Of a stretch of DNA of 58,552 nucleotides, positions 42,046 through 50,809 are shown piece by piece (position 1 is the first letter of the stretch; each line of letters starts with the position of its first letter). A model generated the notes under the pieces. That model ran no database searches. It had not been told where the DNA came from and worked only from the letters and a program-made list of their open reading frames with translations. The stretch is taken from positions 1-58,552 of the forward strand of contig JABTBR010000049.1 of assembly GCA_013284265.1 (NCBI GenBank). The letters are read 5' to 3'. Source of the stretch: Oxalobacteraceae bacterium. Its GTDB lineage: Bacteria; Pseudomonadota; Gammaproteobacteria; Burkholderiales; Burkholderiaceae_D. The translations under genes and the position numbers were made by a program.

Positions 42046-42348
42046 ATGAATTACTCACTTCTCAACATTCGTGCTCGCGAACTGAAAGATATTCTTTCCC
42101 ATTATGCCACCATAGACAAAGAAGCAATAAATCTACTAAGCGCATTGGAGCCATTAATTGAAAAATCAATTGCTGGTGAAATCTTAGCACCATATGAGTG
42201 GCGCGCAGTACCCGGATCATATTATTTTACTGAAGGAACGCTTCGTAAGTTTCCTGAGTTAGAATCCGCTTACTCAAAATTCACAATTGAATTAACAGGT
42301 GGCGAAACACCAGTATTAAAAAAACTACGTGCGCAAATGAAAAAATAA
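42046..42348 (+). CDS. Probable cognate immunity protein
   Basis: This 100-aa acidic-to-neutral, AT-rich ORF directly follows the toxin (11-bp gap, AGGAG before the ATG). There is no signal peptide or TM segment, so it should act in the cytosol, which fits a cytosolic toxin. I do not recognise the family. Its C-terminal third (GTLRKFPELESAYSKF and IELTGGETP) recurs in damaged form at 42802-42945, showing that this immunity family has been duplicated here. Assignment as immunity rests on position, size and that duplication. Confidence 0.7.
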   Translation: MNYSLLNIRARELKDILSHYATIDKEAINLLSALEPLIEKSIAGEILAPYEWRAVPGSYYFTEGTLRKFPELESAYSKFTIELTGGETPVLKKLRAQMKK

Positions 42349-42367
42349 CTACAATTTATCTTCCTGA

Positions 42368-42487
42368 CAATCTTTGCCCGGCGAGGTCGGTACTCAAGGA
42401 GGAATGTGGATCGGTGGAAATAGCCAGCTTTTGATCGAGGGCAAAATTCTTCCCATATGGAAAATAGGCGAGGGAGTCCTTCACTAA
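42368..42487 (+). pseudogene. Orphan toxin C-terminal fragment
   Basis: A 39-codon open stretch without a start codon lies between an upstream TGA and TAA. It reads QSLPGEVGTQGGMWIGGN, then SQLLIEGKILPIWKIG, then EGVLH. It has no ribosome binding site, looks like the very end of a larger protein, and is followed 20 bp later by a small gene with its own ribosome binding site. This is the arrangement of a displaced toxin tail plus immunity gene left by C-terminal exchange, as known from Rhs and CDI loci. The toxin family is not recognised. Confidence 0.55.
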
Positions 42488-42507
42488 CCAAAGTTCAAGG
42501 AGATTTT

Positions 42508-42756
42508 ATGTGTGAATGCGAACACATGCGCAGTTCTGAATCTTTCGCAGGCTGGAATGCTTACGACGATTTCTCAAAAATAATTAAAAATAGCCCCCAG
42601 TTCTTGTCTATTCCAGTTAAAGTCCCATACTCTACGGTGCGGCTAAATGAAGATTGGCACCAATGCGTTTCCTGCCATTCAGTATGGCGACTAGTTGAAC
42701 CGGACCCACTTTTTTCGGGTCTTTGGAAAAAAGTTTTAGTTATAAATTCCAACTAA
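42508..42756 (+). CDS. Small Cys-rich protein, candidate orphan immunity protein
   Basis: This is an 82-aa ORF starting MCECEHMRSSESFAGWNAY, with AAGGAG eight bases before the ATG at 42508; the longer reading is rejected. Cys residues at the N-terminus (CEC) and in HQCVSCHSVW could form a zinc site. It is AT-rich like its neighbours. It follows a headless toxin tail and is probably the immunity protein of that lost toxin, kept to protect against sister cells. No family is recognised. Confidence 0.6.
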   Translation: MCECEHMRSSESFAGWNAYDDFSKIIKNSPQFLSIPVKVPYSTVRLNEDWHQCVSCHSVWRLVEPDPLFSGLWKKVLVINSN

Positions 42757-42801
42757 TTATTATTGCGACAAGGCGTGCTTTCAGATTTACTTACACAAAT
42801 T

Positions 42802-42945
42802 ATGGCTGCGTTTTTGGTCGCCAGATCCACACTTCAAAAATTTCCAGATCTTGAATACGTTTATTCAAAATTTTCTGTTAAATTGACCGGATGAGAAACT
42901 ACGGCCCTTCGTGATTTTCGATTTTTGTTTTATGAAAATGACAAT
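42802..42945 (+). pseudogene. Degenerate second copy of the immunity gene
   Basis: From 42832 the frame reads STLQKFPDLEYVYSKF then SVKLTG, a TGA stop, and ETTALRDF. The intact immunity gene has GTLRKFPELESAYSKF then IELTG, GETPVLKK. Over the 22 residues before the stop, 14 are identical, and similarity resumes after it. The 5' two thirds are missing or unrecognisable. This is a truncated, stopped paralogue of the gene at 42046, lying four bases from the convergent vgrG stop. Confidence 0.72.
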
Positions 42946-42949
42946 TAAC

Positions 42950-45127
42950 TCAATTAACATCAACATCTTTCCCATTGATACGAACTGGCCCTGATGCGCC
43001 GATAGAAATATTTGTTCCACTTATCGAAATGGTCCCATCCGAACTCATCGTAATGCTGGCGCTCCCAGTGCTCAGCTCAATCGACGAACCCGCTGTGACC
43101 GCAAATCTCAGCCCCACCTGCGCACTTTTGTTGCCAGCGACGGTATCAACCTGAGACTGCGCCACATCAGTCGTCATCGTCTCTCCAACGGTGATGCCAT
43201 ACATGCCGCCAATATTCAGCGACTTGGCAGCGCCAACAACCTCCTCTTTCGCAAGCCCCGTTATCTCTAACTTGAGACCGCCGACGGTCGTAATATCCGT
43301 CTGCCCAATGGTGGCCGTTCTGTTCACGCCCACGTCGACGGACTCATCGACGCCGATCCGTTCTGTACGGCTCCCCAGTACCGCAATGTTCTCGTCATTC
43401 CCCACTGTCTCCTTGCGGTCATGCTTAACCTCCACCGTCTCGTCGCGCCCCACCACCTGGCGCCGGTCATTTCCCACCGTATGCGATTCATCATGTTCAA
43501 CCTCGATGCGCTGGTCTTTTTCGGCATGAAGCCAAACCTCCTCCTCGCCTTTGCGATCCTCAAACCGCAAGGCGTTGGCATTGTCCGATGTGCCGCCCCG
43601 GCTTGAACGCGTCAGCACGCCGCTTTGTGTCTTGTTATCCGGCAGCGTCCAGGGCGGCATATTGTCGACATTGTATAAACCACCAACCACCAGCGGCCTG
43701 TCGCAATTGCCATCGATGAACATCACCACCACCTCTTGCCGCACTCGCGGCACATAGATCTGGCCAAAGTTCGCCCCCGCAAAAGCAGACGCCACCCGCA
43801 CCCATGGCGAGCTTCCCGCATCGAACTTGCCTTCGCGGTCCCAGTGGAACTGCAGGCGAACACGGCCATACTGATCGGTGTGAATTTCCTCGCCTTCCGG
43901 CCCGACAACGGTTGCCGTTTGTACGCCGTAAATGCGGGTATCCGCACTATTGAATCCCTGGACTGGCCGCCACGGGATCGTTCTGCGCAGGCAGCTAAAC
44001 TCATTGCTGTATTCGGATGGCGTACCCTGCCCATCCTGATAGTTATTGCTCGCGCGGTGGCGTACCGACAGAATCAGATATTCCTTTTCCTCGGCGTCAG
44101 CGCCCATCACGCTGTCATAACCATCCTGTAGTGACTCGACGCTGAAATGACCAGCCAGGCGGAACCAGCGCCTTGGCTGCGCCAGCCTGTCGTTGCTGGA
44201 AGCTCTAAAGTCCTGCCCCTGCGCGTCGATCGCTTCCATTCTGCGCCGGGCGAGCCGTTCGCCATCGTCAAAATCCTTGAAACCATAAACCGCCGTATCC
44301 TCATACACCTCGGTCGCCAGCACCGCGCCTTGCCGATTCATCGACAACTGATCTGGCCGCTCAGTGCCCGCGATCTTGAAGTTATAGCTATTGACGGTGA
44401 CTTTTTGCGGCTGAATACGGCGCGTCGGACTCCATTGCGCAATGCCGTCGTCCTCACGCGCACCGGCCTGACTCTGAAACTCCATCTCCTCACGGCCGTC
44501 GATTGCATCGGCCAGGGTACTGTCGTCGCCTATCCAGAGCGTATGGCCATCGTAGCGATGCTCATACCAGGTGTGATAGCCAGCCGCCTCCAGGCGCCGG
44601 TAAAGGTGGTTGTGGTCGCTTTCGTTGTGCTGCACCGCCAGCGTCAACATGGGCGCGTCCTTGCTCAGGCGGTATTGATAGTCGCGCTGCGGGTAATTGA
44701 CGAACGTTTCCTCGCAAATTTCAGTCAGCAACAGATCGTGGAAGGCATGGCTATTCTTCCCCAGCCGCAGATAAGCCAGCCATGGCTTGAGTACCATTTG
44801 ATAAAAAGCGAATCCGCCATCGGTCCTCACGAAACGAAATTCAAACACATAGCCATTGAAGTAGCGCAGCGATCCATCGTCGCGCACCAGCGAGATGGTG
44901 ACCATCTTGCCCATCACATCCGTCAATGGAATATGGGCATCGTCCGACAGCACCTCCACCGTGTAGCTGAAGTCGCGCGAAATGGACTCCTCGGCGTCGA
45001 TGGTGTTTGCCAACATCATGCTTTGCGGGCCATCGTTGCGCGGAAAATCCAGCCGCAGCAGGCGCTGCCCCTGTGGATCAGAAATCAGGGAAGCTAAGGT
45101 CATGAGAGCTGCACGAAAATCGTTCAT
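42950..45127 (-). CDS. vgrG: T6SS spike protein VgrG (TssI)
   Basis: This 725-aa protein has the gp27-like N-terminal part (about 25-370, with PWLAYLRLGKNSHAFHDL and LYRRLEAAGYHTWYEH). The gp5-like OB-fold follows (about 400-490, VVGPEGEEIHTDQYGRVRLQFHWDREG, SPWVRVASAFAG), and then a beta-helix needle of repeated VG-rich segments (TVGNDRRQVVGRDETVEV). It ends KDVDVN without an effector extension, so cargo must be carried by the PAAR protein encoded convergently at its 3' end. It is the only vgrG in the window and starts 37 bp after tssG. Confidence 0.96.
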   Translation of the reverse strand: MNDFRAALMTLASLISDPQGQRLLRLDFPRNDGPQSMMLANTIDAEESISRDFSYTVEVLSDDAHIPLTDVMGKMVTISLVRDDGSLRYFNGYVFEFRFVRTDGGFAFYQMVLKPWLAYLRLGKNSHAFHDLLLTEICEETFVNYPQRDYQYRLSKDAPMLTLAVQHNESDHNHLYRRLEAAGYHTWYEHRYDGHTLWIGDDSTLADAIDGREEMEFQSQAGAREDDGIAQWSPTRRIQPQKVTVNSYNFKIAGTERPDQLSMNRQGAVLATEVYEDTAVYGFKDFDDGERLARRRMEAIDAQGQDFRASSNDRLAQPRRWFRLAGHFSVESLQDGYDSVMGADAEEKEYLILSVRHRASNNYQDGQGTPSEYSNEFSCLRRTIPWRPVQGFNSADTRIYGVQTATVVGPEGEEIHTDQYGRVRLQFHWDREGKFDAGSSPWVRVASAFAGANFGQIYVPRVRQEVVVMFIDGNCDRPLVVGGLYNVDNMPPWTLPDNKTQSGVLTRSSRGGTSDNANALRFEDRKGEEEVWLHAEKDQRIEVEHDESHTVGNDRRQVVGRDETVEVKHDRKETVGNDENIAVLGSRTERIGVDESVDVGVNRTATIGQTDITTVGGLKLEITGLAKEEVVGAAKSLNIGGMYGITVGETMTTDVAQSQVDTVAGNKSAQVGLRFAVTAGSSIELSTGSASITMSSDGTISISGTNISIGASGPVRINGKDVDVN

Positions 45128-45164
45128 CAGTTGGCTCCGTCAAAATTCATGAAGGTGTAGGGAT

Positions 45165-46241
45165 TCAGAACGCATCAATGAAATATCGAAGCTCGTCCCT
45201 GTCATGCTGTGCCGTTCCATCTTCCAGGAAGGTATCCACACCCAGCTGAAACCCACCGTTTTCCGCGTCCCCGCCCAAGCGCATCTGGGGAACGTCGCTT
45301 GCCCGTAGAATCAGGCAGATCTCGAACTGAAGAGCAACAACGGAGAACATGGACAGCATCCGGGCGAGCACAAGCGCACCGTCCTCTCCAGGCGAAAAAT
45401 GGTCGTACTGCGCCTTGGGTAGTGGCCCCAGCACGACGCGGGCGCGCAGGTCGCGGCGCCACGTGTCGGGACCGAGAATGCAGCGTTCTCCGAGACAGGC
45501 ATTGTCACCATCGAGCTGCATCTGCAAACCAGGCTCGAGCGGGTGCCAATAGCCGCGGTGCGCCTCCACGGCAACCGGGACACAAAAATATTCTTGCAGC
45601 ACACTTTGAATCGTCGCCGCCGAGCAGGGACGCTGGCCGAATGGCGCGGCATAGAACGCGGCGGCCTTGCCGGGCAAGGCTGCGTCCTGTCGCGGGCCGT
45701 CAGCACCGGATAGCGCCATCAGCAGGGGATGCAAACGCTCTTGCTCATCCTCGCCGGCCAGCTCCAGCCGGCACTTGGCCCAGCTCTGGTAATACAGCGC
45801 TACCAGCCGTGAGGAATAGATATCGAGAAAGGCACGCACGCCTTCCTCTTTGTCCGCATGCAATTGTGCTGCAACGCGGTCCGAATAATGGGCGGGAAGG
45901 ACCCCATAACACCCCAGCAGCCCAATAAAGGAGGGGCGGATCACGATGCGCTTCAAGTCGCCATCCTGCAAAGTCCGGAGCAATGCTGCTTCGAATTCCG
46001 GCTGGCTTTCCGTGACGGCGAAAGCGTCCACCTGGATCGCCTCGATATGCGCAGCGGAGAAATTCATGGAAATACTGTTTTGAAAATGCAGGCGGCCGGC
46101 GAGCACGTCTTCACGCGCCACGCCATGCTGGATCAGCCAGCGTTCCAGCGTCCACACAGCCTGAAAGAAGTCAAACCTGTAGGGCTCGTCGAATAATCGC
46201 TGAATTACGCCAGTGCGCTGGCTCCGCTTCGTGGTGGACAT
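45165..46241 (-). CDS. tssG: T6SS baseplate protein TssG
   Basis: This 358-aa protein is the TssG/VasB baseplate wedge protein. It has the early segment RLFDEPYRFDFFQAVWTLERWL (about 15-36), the RPSFIGLLGCYGVLPAHYSD motif and FYAAPFGQRPCSAATIQSVLQEYF. The ATG at 46241 (MSTTKRSQRTG) has AGAGGA upstream and overlaps the end of tssF by 37 bp; the earlier start would overlap further without a ribosome binding site. TssF2-TssG-TssE wedges build the baseplate, and here tssE lies 38 kb away. Confidence 0.93.
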   Translation of the reverse strand: MSTTKRSQRTGVIQRLFDEPYRFDFFQAVWTLERWLIQHGVAREDVLAGRLHFQNSISMNFSAAHIEAIQVDAFAVTESQPEFEAALLRTLQDGDLKRIVIRPSFIGLLGCYGVLPAHYSDRVAAQLHADKEEGVRAFLDIYSSRLVALYYQSWAKCRLELAGEDEQERLHPLLMALSGADGPRQDAALPGKAAAFYAAPFGQRPCSAATIQSVLQEYFCVPVAVEAHRGYWHPLEPGLQMQLDGDNACLGERCILGPDTWRRDLRARVVLGPLPKAQYDHFSPGEDGALVLARMLSMFSVVALQFEICLILRASDVPQMRLGGDAENGGFQLGVDTFLEDGTAQHDRDELRYFIDAF

Positions 46242-48043
46242 TTCAACAGTTCCTCTCCGGTGCGCTGCGATACGACCAGCAACTGGCTGAATACATTGAT
46301 CTGGCAATAGAGTCCAAAGAAATGATCGGCCACCTGCGCAAAAAGATGGATGCCGCTGCCGACGAAGGCTTCCTCGTCCAGCGTCATGCGGATTTCAATT
46401 CCCGGCATAAGGGCGGCACAGGGCTCGCCGGGTATCCAGGCCATGATGACTTTGTAGTCCAGACCGACGATGCCTTGAATCTGGCGCCGGTTGACCGGCG
46501 ATTGAGGCAGGTCGTACAGCGTGAGCATCTGCCGGAACTGCTCCAGACCGACGCCGGACAGCGACTGGTGATTCAATGACAGGTGCGATATCAGCCGCCA
46601 GTGCGCTCCCTTATCGACAGCGAAGCGATACGATGGACAGGGCTTGCGCATGAAGCGCGCAACAATGGAAGAACTGACTCCAGCAACCGTCAAATCCCCT
46701 TCACGCGAGCCAAAACTGAGCTCCGCCGGCAAATCGCGGTTGGTACAGGTGAATTCCAGCGAAAGGGTCTGTGCTGAAACAGGCAAAGCTTCCAGTCCCT
46801 CGTCCACCAATGCAATCCGCAGCTCATGTCCCGGACTCAGTTCGGCGGTGATGTCGTCGCGCCGGGTGACCCAGTAACGGCTTCCAGCCGGATCGCCTTG
46901 CCCATGACGCGAACTATAAAATGGCTTCAGTTCGTCAACCGCCCCATTCTGCTTTCCCTCATCGACCAGCAGCGCCGATTCGACGGTATGGATTTCGTAG
47001 GCCTGCGGATGCGGACCGTCCGCGATCAGGGAATAATCCGGTGCCGCGTGCGTGATTTGTACCGGTGTGCCGGCCTTGCGAAACAGATTGACGACCGGTG
47101 TGCAATGAAGCTGAAGATTCTGGGCGGATAAGCCTTTTAGCGTTCTGGCGAGATCTGAATCCGGACGTACACTGCGGATGGCTAGATGCAATGTGCAGCG
47201 CATGCATTTGTCAGGCAGGCGCGCTGCGATCGACTGGAGGTCGATATCGATAAAGTTGAATTTTTCGGGAAATGCAAAATACTCGGTCAGCAGGCGATAA
47301 GCCGGATTCGATCGGGACGAAAACGGAATCAGCGATTCTTCATCGGAAAAGCCCGCTGCGCTGATCGGCACTTGCTGCATGCCCGACCAGCCGCCACCAT
47401 CGGCCGCCTCGACATAGGCAGCGCTGGCGCGCATGAGCAAGGTGTCGCGCACGGCGGCGCAAAACGACGTTTCACCATCGATAAACAGGCGCAGTTTTCC
47501 GTGTTTAAAGGGCTGCAAGCCATCTTTATCGTGCGCGACTACCGTGATGCCGATCGCGGCGCCGGCACCCGGCGGCAGGCGAATATTGGCGGGAGCATCG
47601 ATGATCGGCGAAAACTTTACCGTCTCCAGCGCCACGGCTGACATCACCACATCAGCGGTGCTGCGAAACTGGCAACGCACTTCCTTCACTGGCTTCGAGC
47701 GCATCGACGTTCCGCGCGGCAGAATAGCGCTTGCCCGCGAATCGCCGCCAGCAGGGGAATCAATCTTGACGATGGAGCAGGATGGAAACGGACGCAAATA
47801 ATGCGGGTATAGCGTCTCCAGCAAGGACTCGGTAAATTGCGGATAGTGATCGTCCAGCCGCTTGGCAATACGCCCAGCCATCATGGCGAAAGCCTGGTTC
47901 ATATGCTCGATCTGCGGATCGCTGCAGGTGTCGCCCGCCATCGACAGTTGGCCCGCGATACGCGGGTAGCGCTCGGCAAAGGCGCGACTGTTCCGGCGTA
48001 AAAAAACCAGCTCGCGTTCGTAATACGGCAGGAGCTTTTCCAT
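46205..48043 (-). CDS. tssF: T6SS baseplate protein TssF
   Basis: This 612-aa protein is the TssF/VasA baseplate component. It starts MEKLLPYYERELVFLRRNSRAFAERYPRIAGQL, a family hallmark, followed by EHMNQAFAMMAGRIAKRLDDHYPQFTESLLETLYPHYLRPFPS. The conserved end region has GSGIHLFAQVADHFFGLYCQINVFSQL. It is the first gene of block 3 and lies about 90 bp downstream of the third palindromic element. Confidence 0.95.
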   Translation of the reverse strand: MEKLLPYYERELVFLRRNSRAFAERYPRIAGQLSMAGDTCSDPQIEHMNQAFAMMAGRIAKRLDDHYPQFTESLLETLYPHYLRPFPSCSIVKIDSPAGGDSRASAILPRGTSMRSKPVKEVRCQFRSTADVVMSAVALETVKFSPIIDAPANIRLPPGAGAAIGITVVAHDKDGLQPFKHGKLRLFIDGETSFCAAVRDTLLMRASAAYVEAADGGGWSGMQQVPISAAGFSDEESLIPFSSRSNPAYRLLTEYFAFPEKFNFIDIDLQSIAARLPDKCMRCTLHLAIRSVRPDSDLARTLKGLSAQNLQLHCTPVVNLFRKAGTPVQITHAAPDYSLIADGPHPQAYEIHTVESALLVDEGKQNGAVDELKPFYSSRHGQGDPAGSRYWVTRRDDITAELSPGHELRIALVDEGLEALPVSAQTLSLEFTCTNRDLPAELSFGSREGDLTVAGVSSSIVARFMRKPCPSYRFAVDKGAHWRLISHLSLNHQSLSGVGLEQFRQMLTLYDLPQSPVNRRQIQGIVGLDYKVIMAWIPGEPCAALMPGIEIRMTLDEEAFVGSGIHLFAQVADHFFGLYCQINVFSQLLVVSQRTGEELLKCPPRSGASALA

Positions 48044-48130
48044 GATCTTCTCCGATGCTTGCAGTGTTCATCCGCATTCGCTCTGGATGACGGCGCCACG
48101 CTGACCGTAAAGACCATTATTCATCATCAG

Positions 48131-48162
48131 TTCCCGCAGGAAATTGCGCTATCGCAAGTCCA
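48131..48162 (-). promoter_or_regulatory. T6SS-associated palindromic element, site 3
   Basis: GTTCC-NN-CAGGAAA, then TTGCGCTATCGCAA (48145-48158), then GTCC. It lies 88-119 bp upstream of tssF. TAATGG on the minus strand (48114-48119) is centred 35 bp from the palindrome centre. Sites 1 and 3 also share the flanking CCATTATTCATCA on the gene-proximal side. Confidence 0.7.
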
Positions 48163-48175
48163 TTCTGGGTCCCGC

Positions 48176-50545
48176 CTAGAACAAATTCCCCTGCTGCGTC
48201 GTCAAGCTGGCAAAGCTGTCATTCATCGGCAGCAGGATGGAATCGGCGATCGGCTGCAACTGCTTGCTCAGGTAATGCGCGTAGTCGATGTTCGAACGGA
48301 TCACTTCCGTCGGTTCCGGGCCGCTGGTGGTCATCACGTAGCTGATCCAGCCGCCGTTCTGATAGCGGGTCGGCCTTTGCTGCGCCTCGTTGTACGCATC
48401 GGCGATGCGCGCGGCGCGTACCTGCGGCGGCACGTTGACCTGGTACTCGTCCAGGCGATGGCGCAGGCGCTTGCGATACACCAGCAGTTCGTCGAACTCT
48501 CCCGCCAGCGTTTTCTGCGCATAGTCGCGCACAAAATCCTGATACGGCTCGGCCCTGAAGATGCGCGTAAACAGGCCTTGCTGAAAATTCTGGGCCAGCG
48601 GCGTCCAGTCGCTGCGCGCCACTTCCAGCCCGCGATAGATGACTTCTTCCTCACCCTTGGCGTTGATGGTCAGCCCAGCATAGCGCTTCTTGCTGCCCAT
48701 TTCCGTGCCGCGTATCGTCGGCATGAAGAACTTCTGGTAGTGCGTATCGAACTCGATTTCGAGATAGCTCTCCAGGTCATATTGCTGCTTCAGGCGGGTC
48801 TTCCACCATGCGTTGATCTTGTCGGCCAGACGCTGTCCAATGGCAAGCGCCTCGTCATTTCCATGTTCCTTCTTGAGCCAGATGAAGATCGAGTCGGTAT
48901 CGCCATAGATCACGTCATAGCCTTCCTGCTCCACCAGCTCGCGGGTCAGCTTCATCATCTCGTGGCCCCGCAGCGTCACCGAGGACACCAGCTTGGGATC
49001 GAAGAAGCGGCAGTCCGGCGAGCCGAGCACACCGCAGAAGGAATTCATCAACAGCTTCAGGGCCTGGGACAGCGGTTCATTCTTCTGGCGCTTGGCCTCA
49101 TCCCTACCCTGCCACAGCTGGTTGACGATCGCGGGCAGGCAGTGCTGCTCGCGCGAGAACAGCGCGCCGCGCATGCCGGGAATCACGGTGGCGGGATCTT
49201 CCGCCGCCAGGCCAACCGCCATGCCCACCGGGTCGACCAGGAAGGTGCGGATGATGGAGGGATACAGGCTTTTATAATCGAGCACCACGACGGAGTCGTA
49301 CAGGCCGGGATTGGACTCCATCACGAAGCCGCCCGGCGAATGGCTGGCGGGGATCTCGCCGACGTTCGGCGCGACATAGCCTTCGCGGTGCATGCGCGGC
49401 AGGTAGTGGTGGCCGAAGGCGGCAATCGAGCCGCCGAACTGGTCGGCCATCAAACCGGTCACCTGCGAGCGTTCGACGATGAAGGCCATCAGCCTGGCCT
49501 TGTCGAAGATGCGCGTGACCAGTTCGCAATCCTTCAGGTTGTAGTGGGCCAGCGCGGGCTTGTCTTCGCGGAAGCGCCGCTCGATCTCGGCCATCTTGTC
49601 GTAGGCGTCGCCGATGTCCTTGCCTTCGCCCAGCATGGATTGCGAGACGTTTTCCAGGCTGAAGGAGGGGAAATTCCATGAAGCCGCTTTCAGCGCTTCG
49701 ATGCCGTCGATCGCCACCCGTCCCGCGATGGAAGCGAACATATAGTCCGAGCGCACCTGGTGGGTGCGCCAGTCGATGGCCTTGCCTTCGCGTCCCAGCA
49801 GCAGCGGGACCTTGTGCTGGTCGGCGTTCTTCTGCAGCACGCGCAGGTCGAACTGCACCACGCTCCAGCCGATGATCACGTCGGGATCGTATTTCGCAAA
49901 CCAGGCATTGAGTTTTTCGATCAGCTGGCGCGGTGTGGCGCAGTACTCCAGCGCGAAGTCGCAGGCGGGAGCGTCCTGCGGCGGCTGGCCCAACATATAC
50001 ACCTGGCGCTGGCCGCAGCCCTCGAGCGCGATCGAATACAGGTCGCCGTAGGCGCTGGTTTCGATATCGAGTGATACCAGCCGCAGCGTGGGGCGGAAGT
50101 CCGGGGCCGGTTTCAGCTTGCAGTCGATGATGGTCTGGCCATTCAGCTGCCCTCCCTCGAACTGCACGCAGGCCGTGATGAAGCGCTCCATCAGGTGCCG
50201 CTCGGGGGGACGCACATCGGCTTCGAACAGGCGGATGCCGCGATCCTTCAACTGGCGCTCCAGCGCGGTGAGCTGTTTGTACTGGGTGGAATAGACGCCC
50301 ACCACAGGTTCTTGCTGGAAGGTTTTGAGCGGCAGCTCGCGCAGGTCGATGCCGCGCATGCCCGCCAGCTGGACTTCGATGGCGGCGCGGTCGGCGGCGA
50401 CGGCGAACGCCACCGACGGCTGGGACGTCAGGCGGATCTTGCGCGGTCCCTCGTCGGTGGCCAGCCAGAATTCGATTTCGGTTCCATTATTGGTGTCGCG
50501 CCAGTGGCGCGTCAGAATGAAACCCTGTTGGGTTGTCAGAGCCAC
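48176..50545 (-). CDS. polB: DNA polymerase II (family B, SOS-inducible)
   Basis: This 789-aa family B DNA polymerase has a 3'-5' exonuclease with SLDIETSAYGDLYSIAL (Exo I) and WSVVQFDLRVLQKNA. The polymerase motifs are DYKSLYPSIIRTF (motif A), KLLMNSFCGVLG (motif B) and YGDTDSIFIWLK (motif C). All catalytic Asp residues are in place. The start is set at GTG 50545 (protein begins VALTTQQGFILTRHW), matching the usual PolB start just downstream of the LexA box; upstream in-frame codons run through the promoter. It acts in translesion synthesis and replication restart. It is not linked in function to the T6SS genes around it. Confidence 0.93.
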   Translation of the reverse strand: MALTTQQGFILTRHWRDTNNGTEIEFWLATDEGPRKIRLTSQPSVAFAVAADRAAIEVQLAGMRGIDLRELPLKTFQQEPVVGVYSTQYKQLTALERQLKDRGIRLFEADVRPPERHLMERFITACVQFEGGQLNGQTIIDCKLKPAPDFRPTLRLVSLDIETSAYGDLYSIALEGCGQRQVYMLGQPPQDAPACDFALEYCATPRQLIEKLNAWFAKYDPDVIIGWSVVQFDLRVLQKNADQHKVPLLLGREGKAIDWRTHQVRSDYMFASIAGRVAIDGIEALKAASWNFPSFSLENVSQSMLGEGKDIGDAYDKMAEIERRFREDKPALAHYNLKDCELVTRIFDKARLMAFIVERSQVTGLMADQFGGSIAAFGHHYLPRMHREGYVAPNVGEIPASHSPGGFVMESNPGLYDSVVVLDYKSLYPSIIRTFLVDPVGMAVGLAAEDPATVIPGMRGALFSREQHCLPAIVNQLWQGRDEAKRQKNEPLSQALKLLMNSFCGVLGSPDCRFFDPKLVSSVTLRGHEMMKLTRELVEQEGYDVIYGDTDSIFIWLKKEHGNDEALAIGQRLADKINAWWKTRLKQQYDLESYLEIEFDTHYQKFFMPTIRGTEMGSKKRYAGLTINAKGEEEVIYRGLEVARSDWTPLAQNFQQGLFTRIFRAEPYQDFVRDYAQKTLAGEFDELLVYRKRLRHRLDEYQVNVPPQVRAARIADAYNEAQQRPTRYQNGGWISYVMTTSGPEPTEVIRSNIDYAHYLSKQLQPIADSILLPMNDSFASLTTQQGNLF

Positions 50546-50612
50546 GATATTGTCTTCATGATGTTGATGCCCGAAACAAGTCTCTTTCCTTGCGCGTTGC
50601 GCCTGAATTATA

Positions 50613-50628
50613 CTGTATAAAAATACAG
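50613..50628 (-). promoter_or_regulatory. LexA (SOS) box upstream of polB
   Basis: CTGTATAAAAATACAG fits CTGT-N8-ACAG with an AT-only spacer and near-perfect symmetry. It lies 68 bp upstream of the chosen polB start and fits the known SOS control of polB in enterobacteria. The rest of the 264-bp gap to the next gene holds the promoter of the GlxA regulator, with a possible TATAGT -10 near 50770. Confidence 0.85.
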
Positions 50629-50809
50629 TCACCAGAGGGTACCCCCTCCCCCTAGGACTAAAACCCGTCCACATCGTGCTCCGATCGCCCAGGCGGCAGA
50701 GTAAGCTGCCGCCGCAAAGTTGGCAGGAATCGTCGGGAGGATGTCCTTTATCACAGCCGGGGCCTGCGCTATAGTTAATGCAATATTATTAGCATAGAAA
50801 CGCGCCACC

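Noticed and set aside
50546..50674. Longer N-terminus for DNA polymerase II
   Set aside because: It would place the LexA box inside the coding region, and the residues do not resemble PolB.
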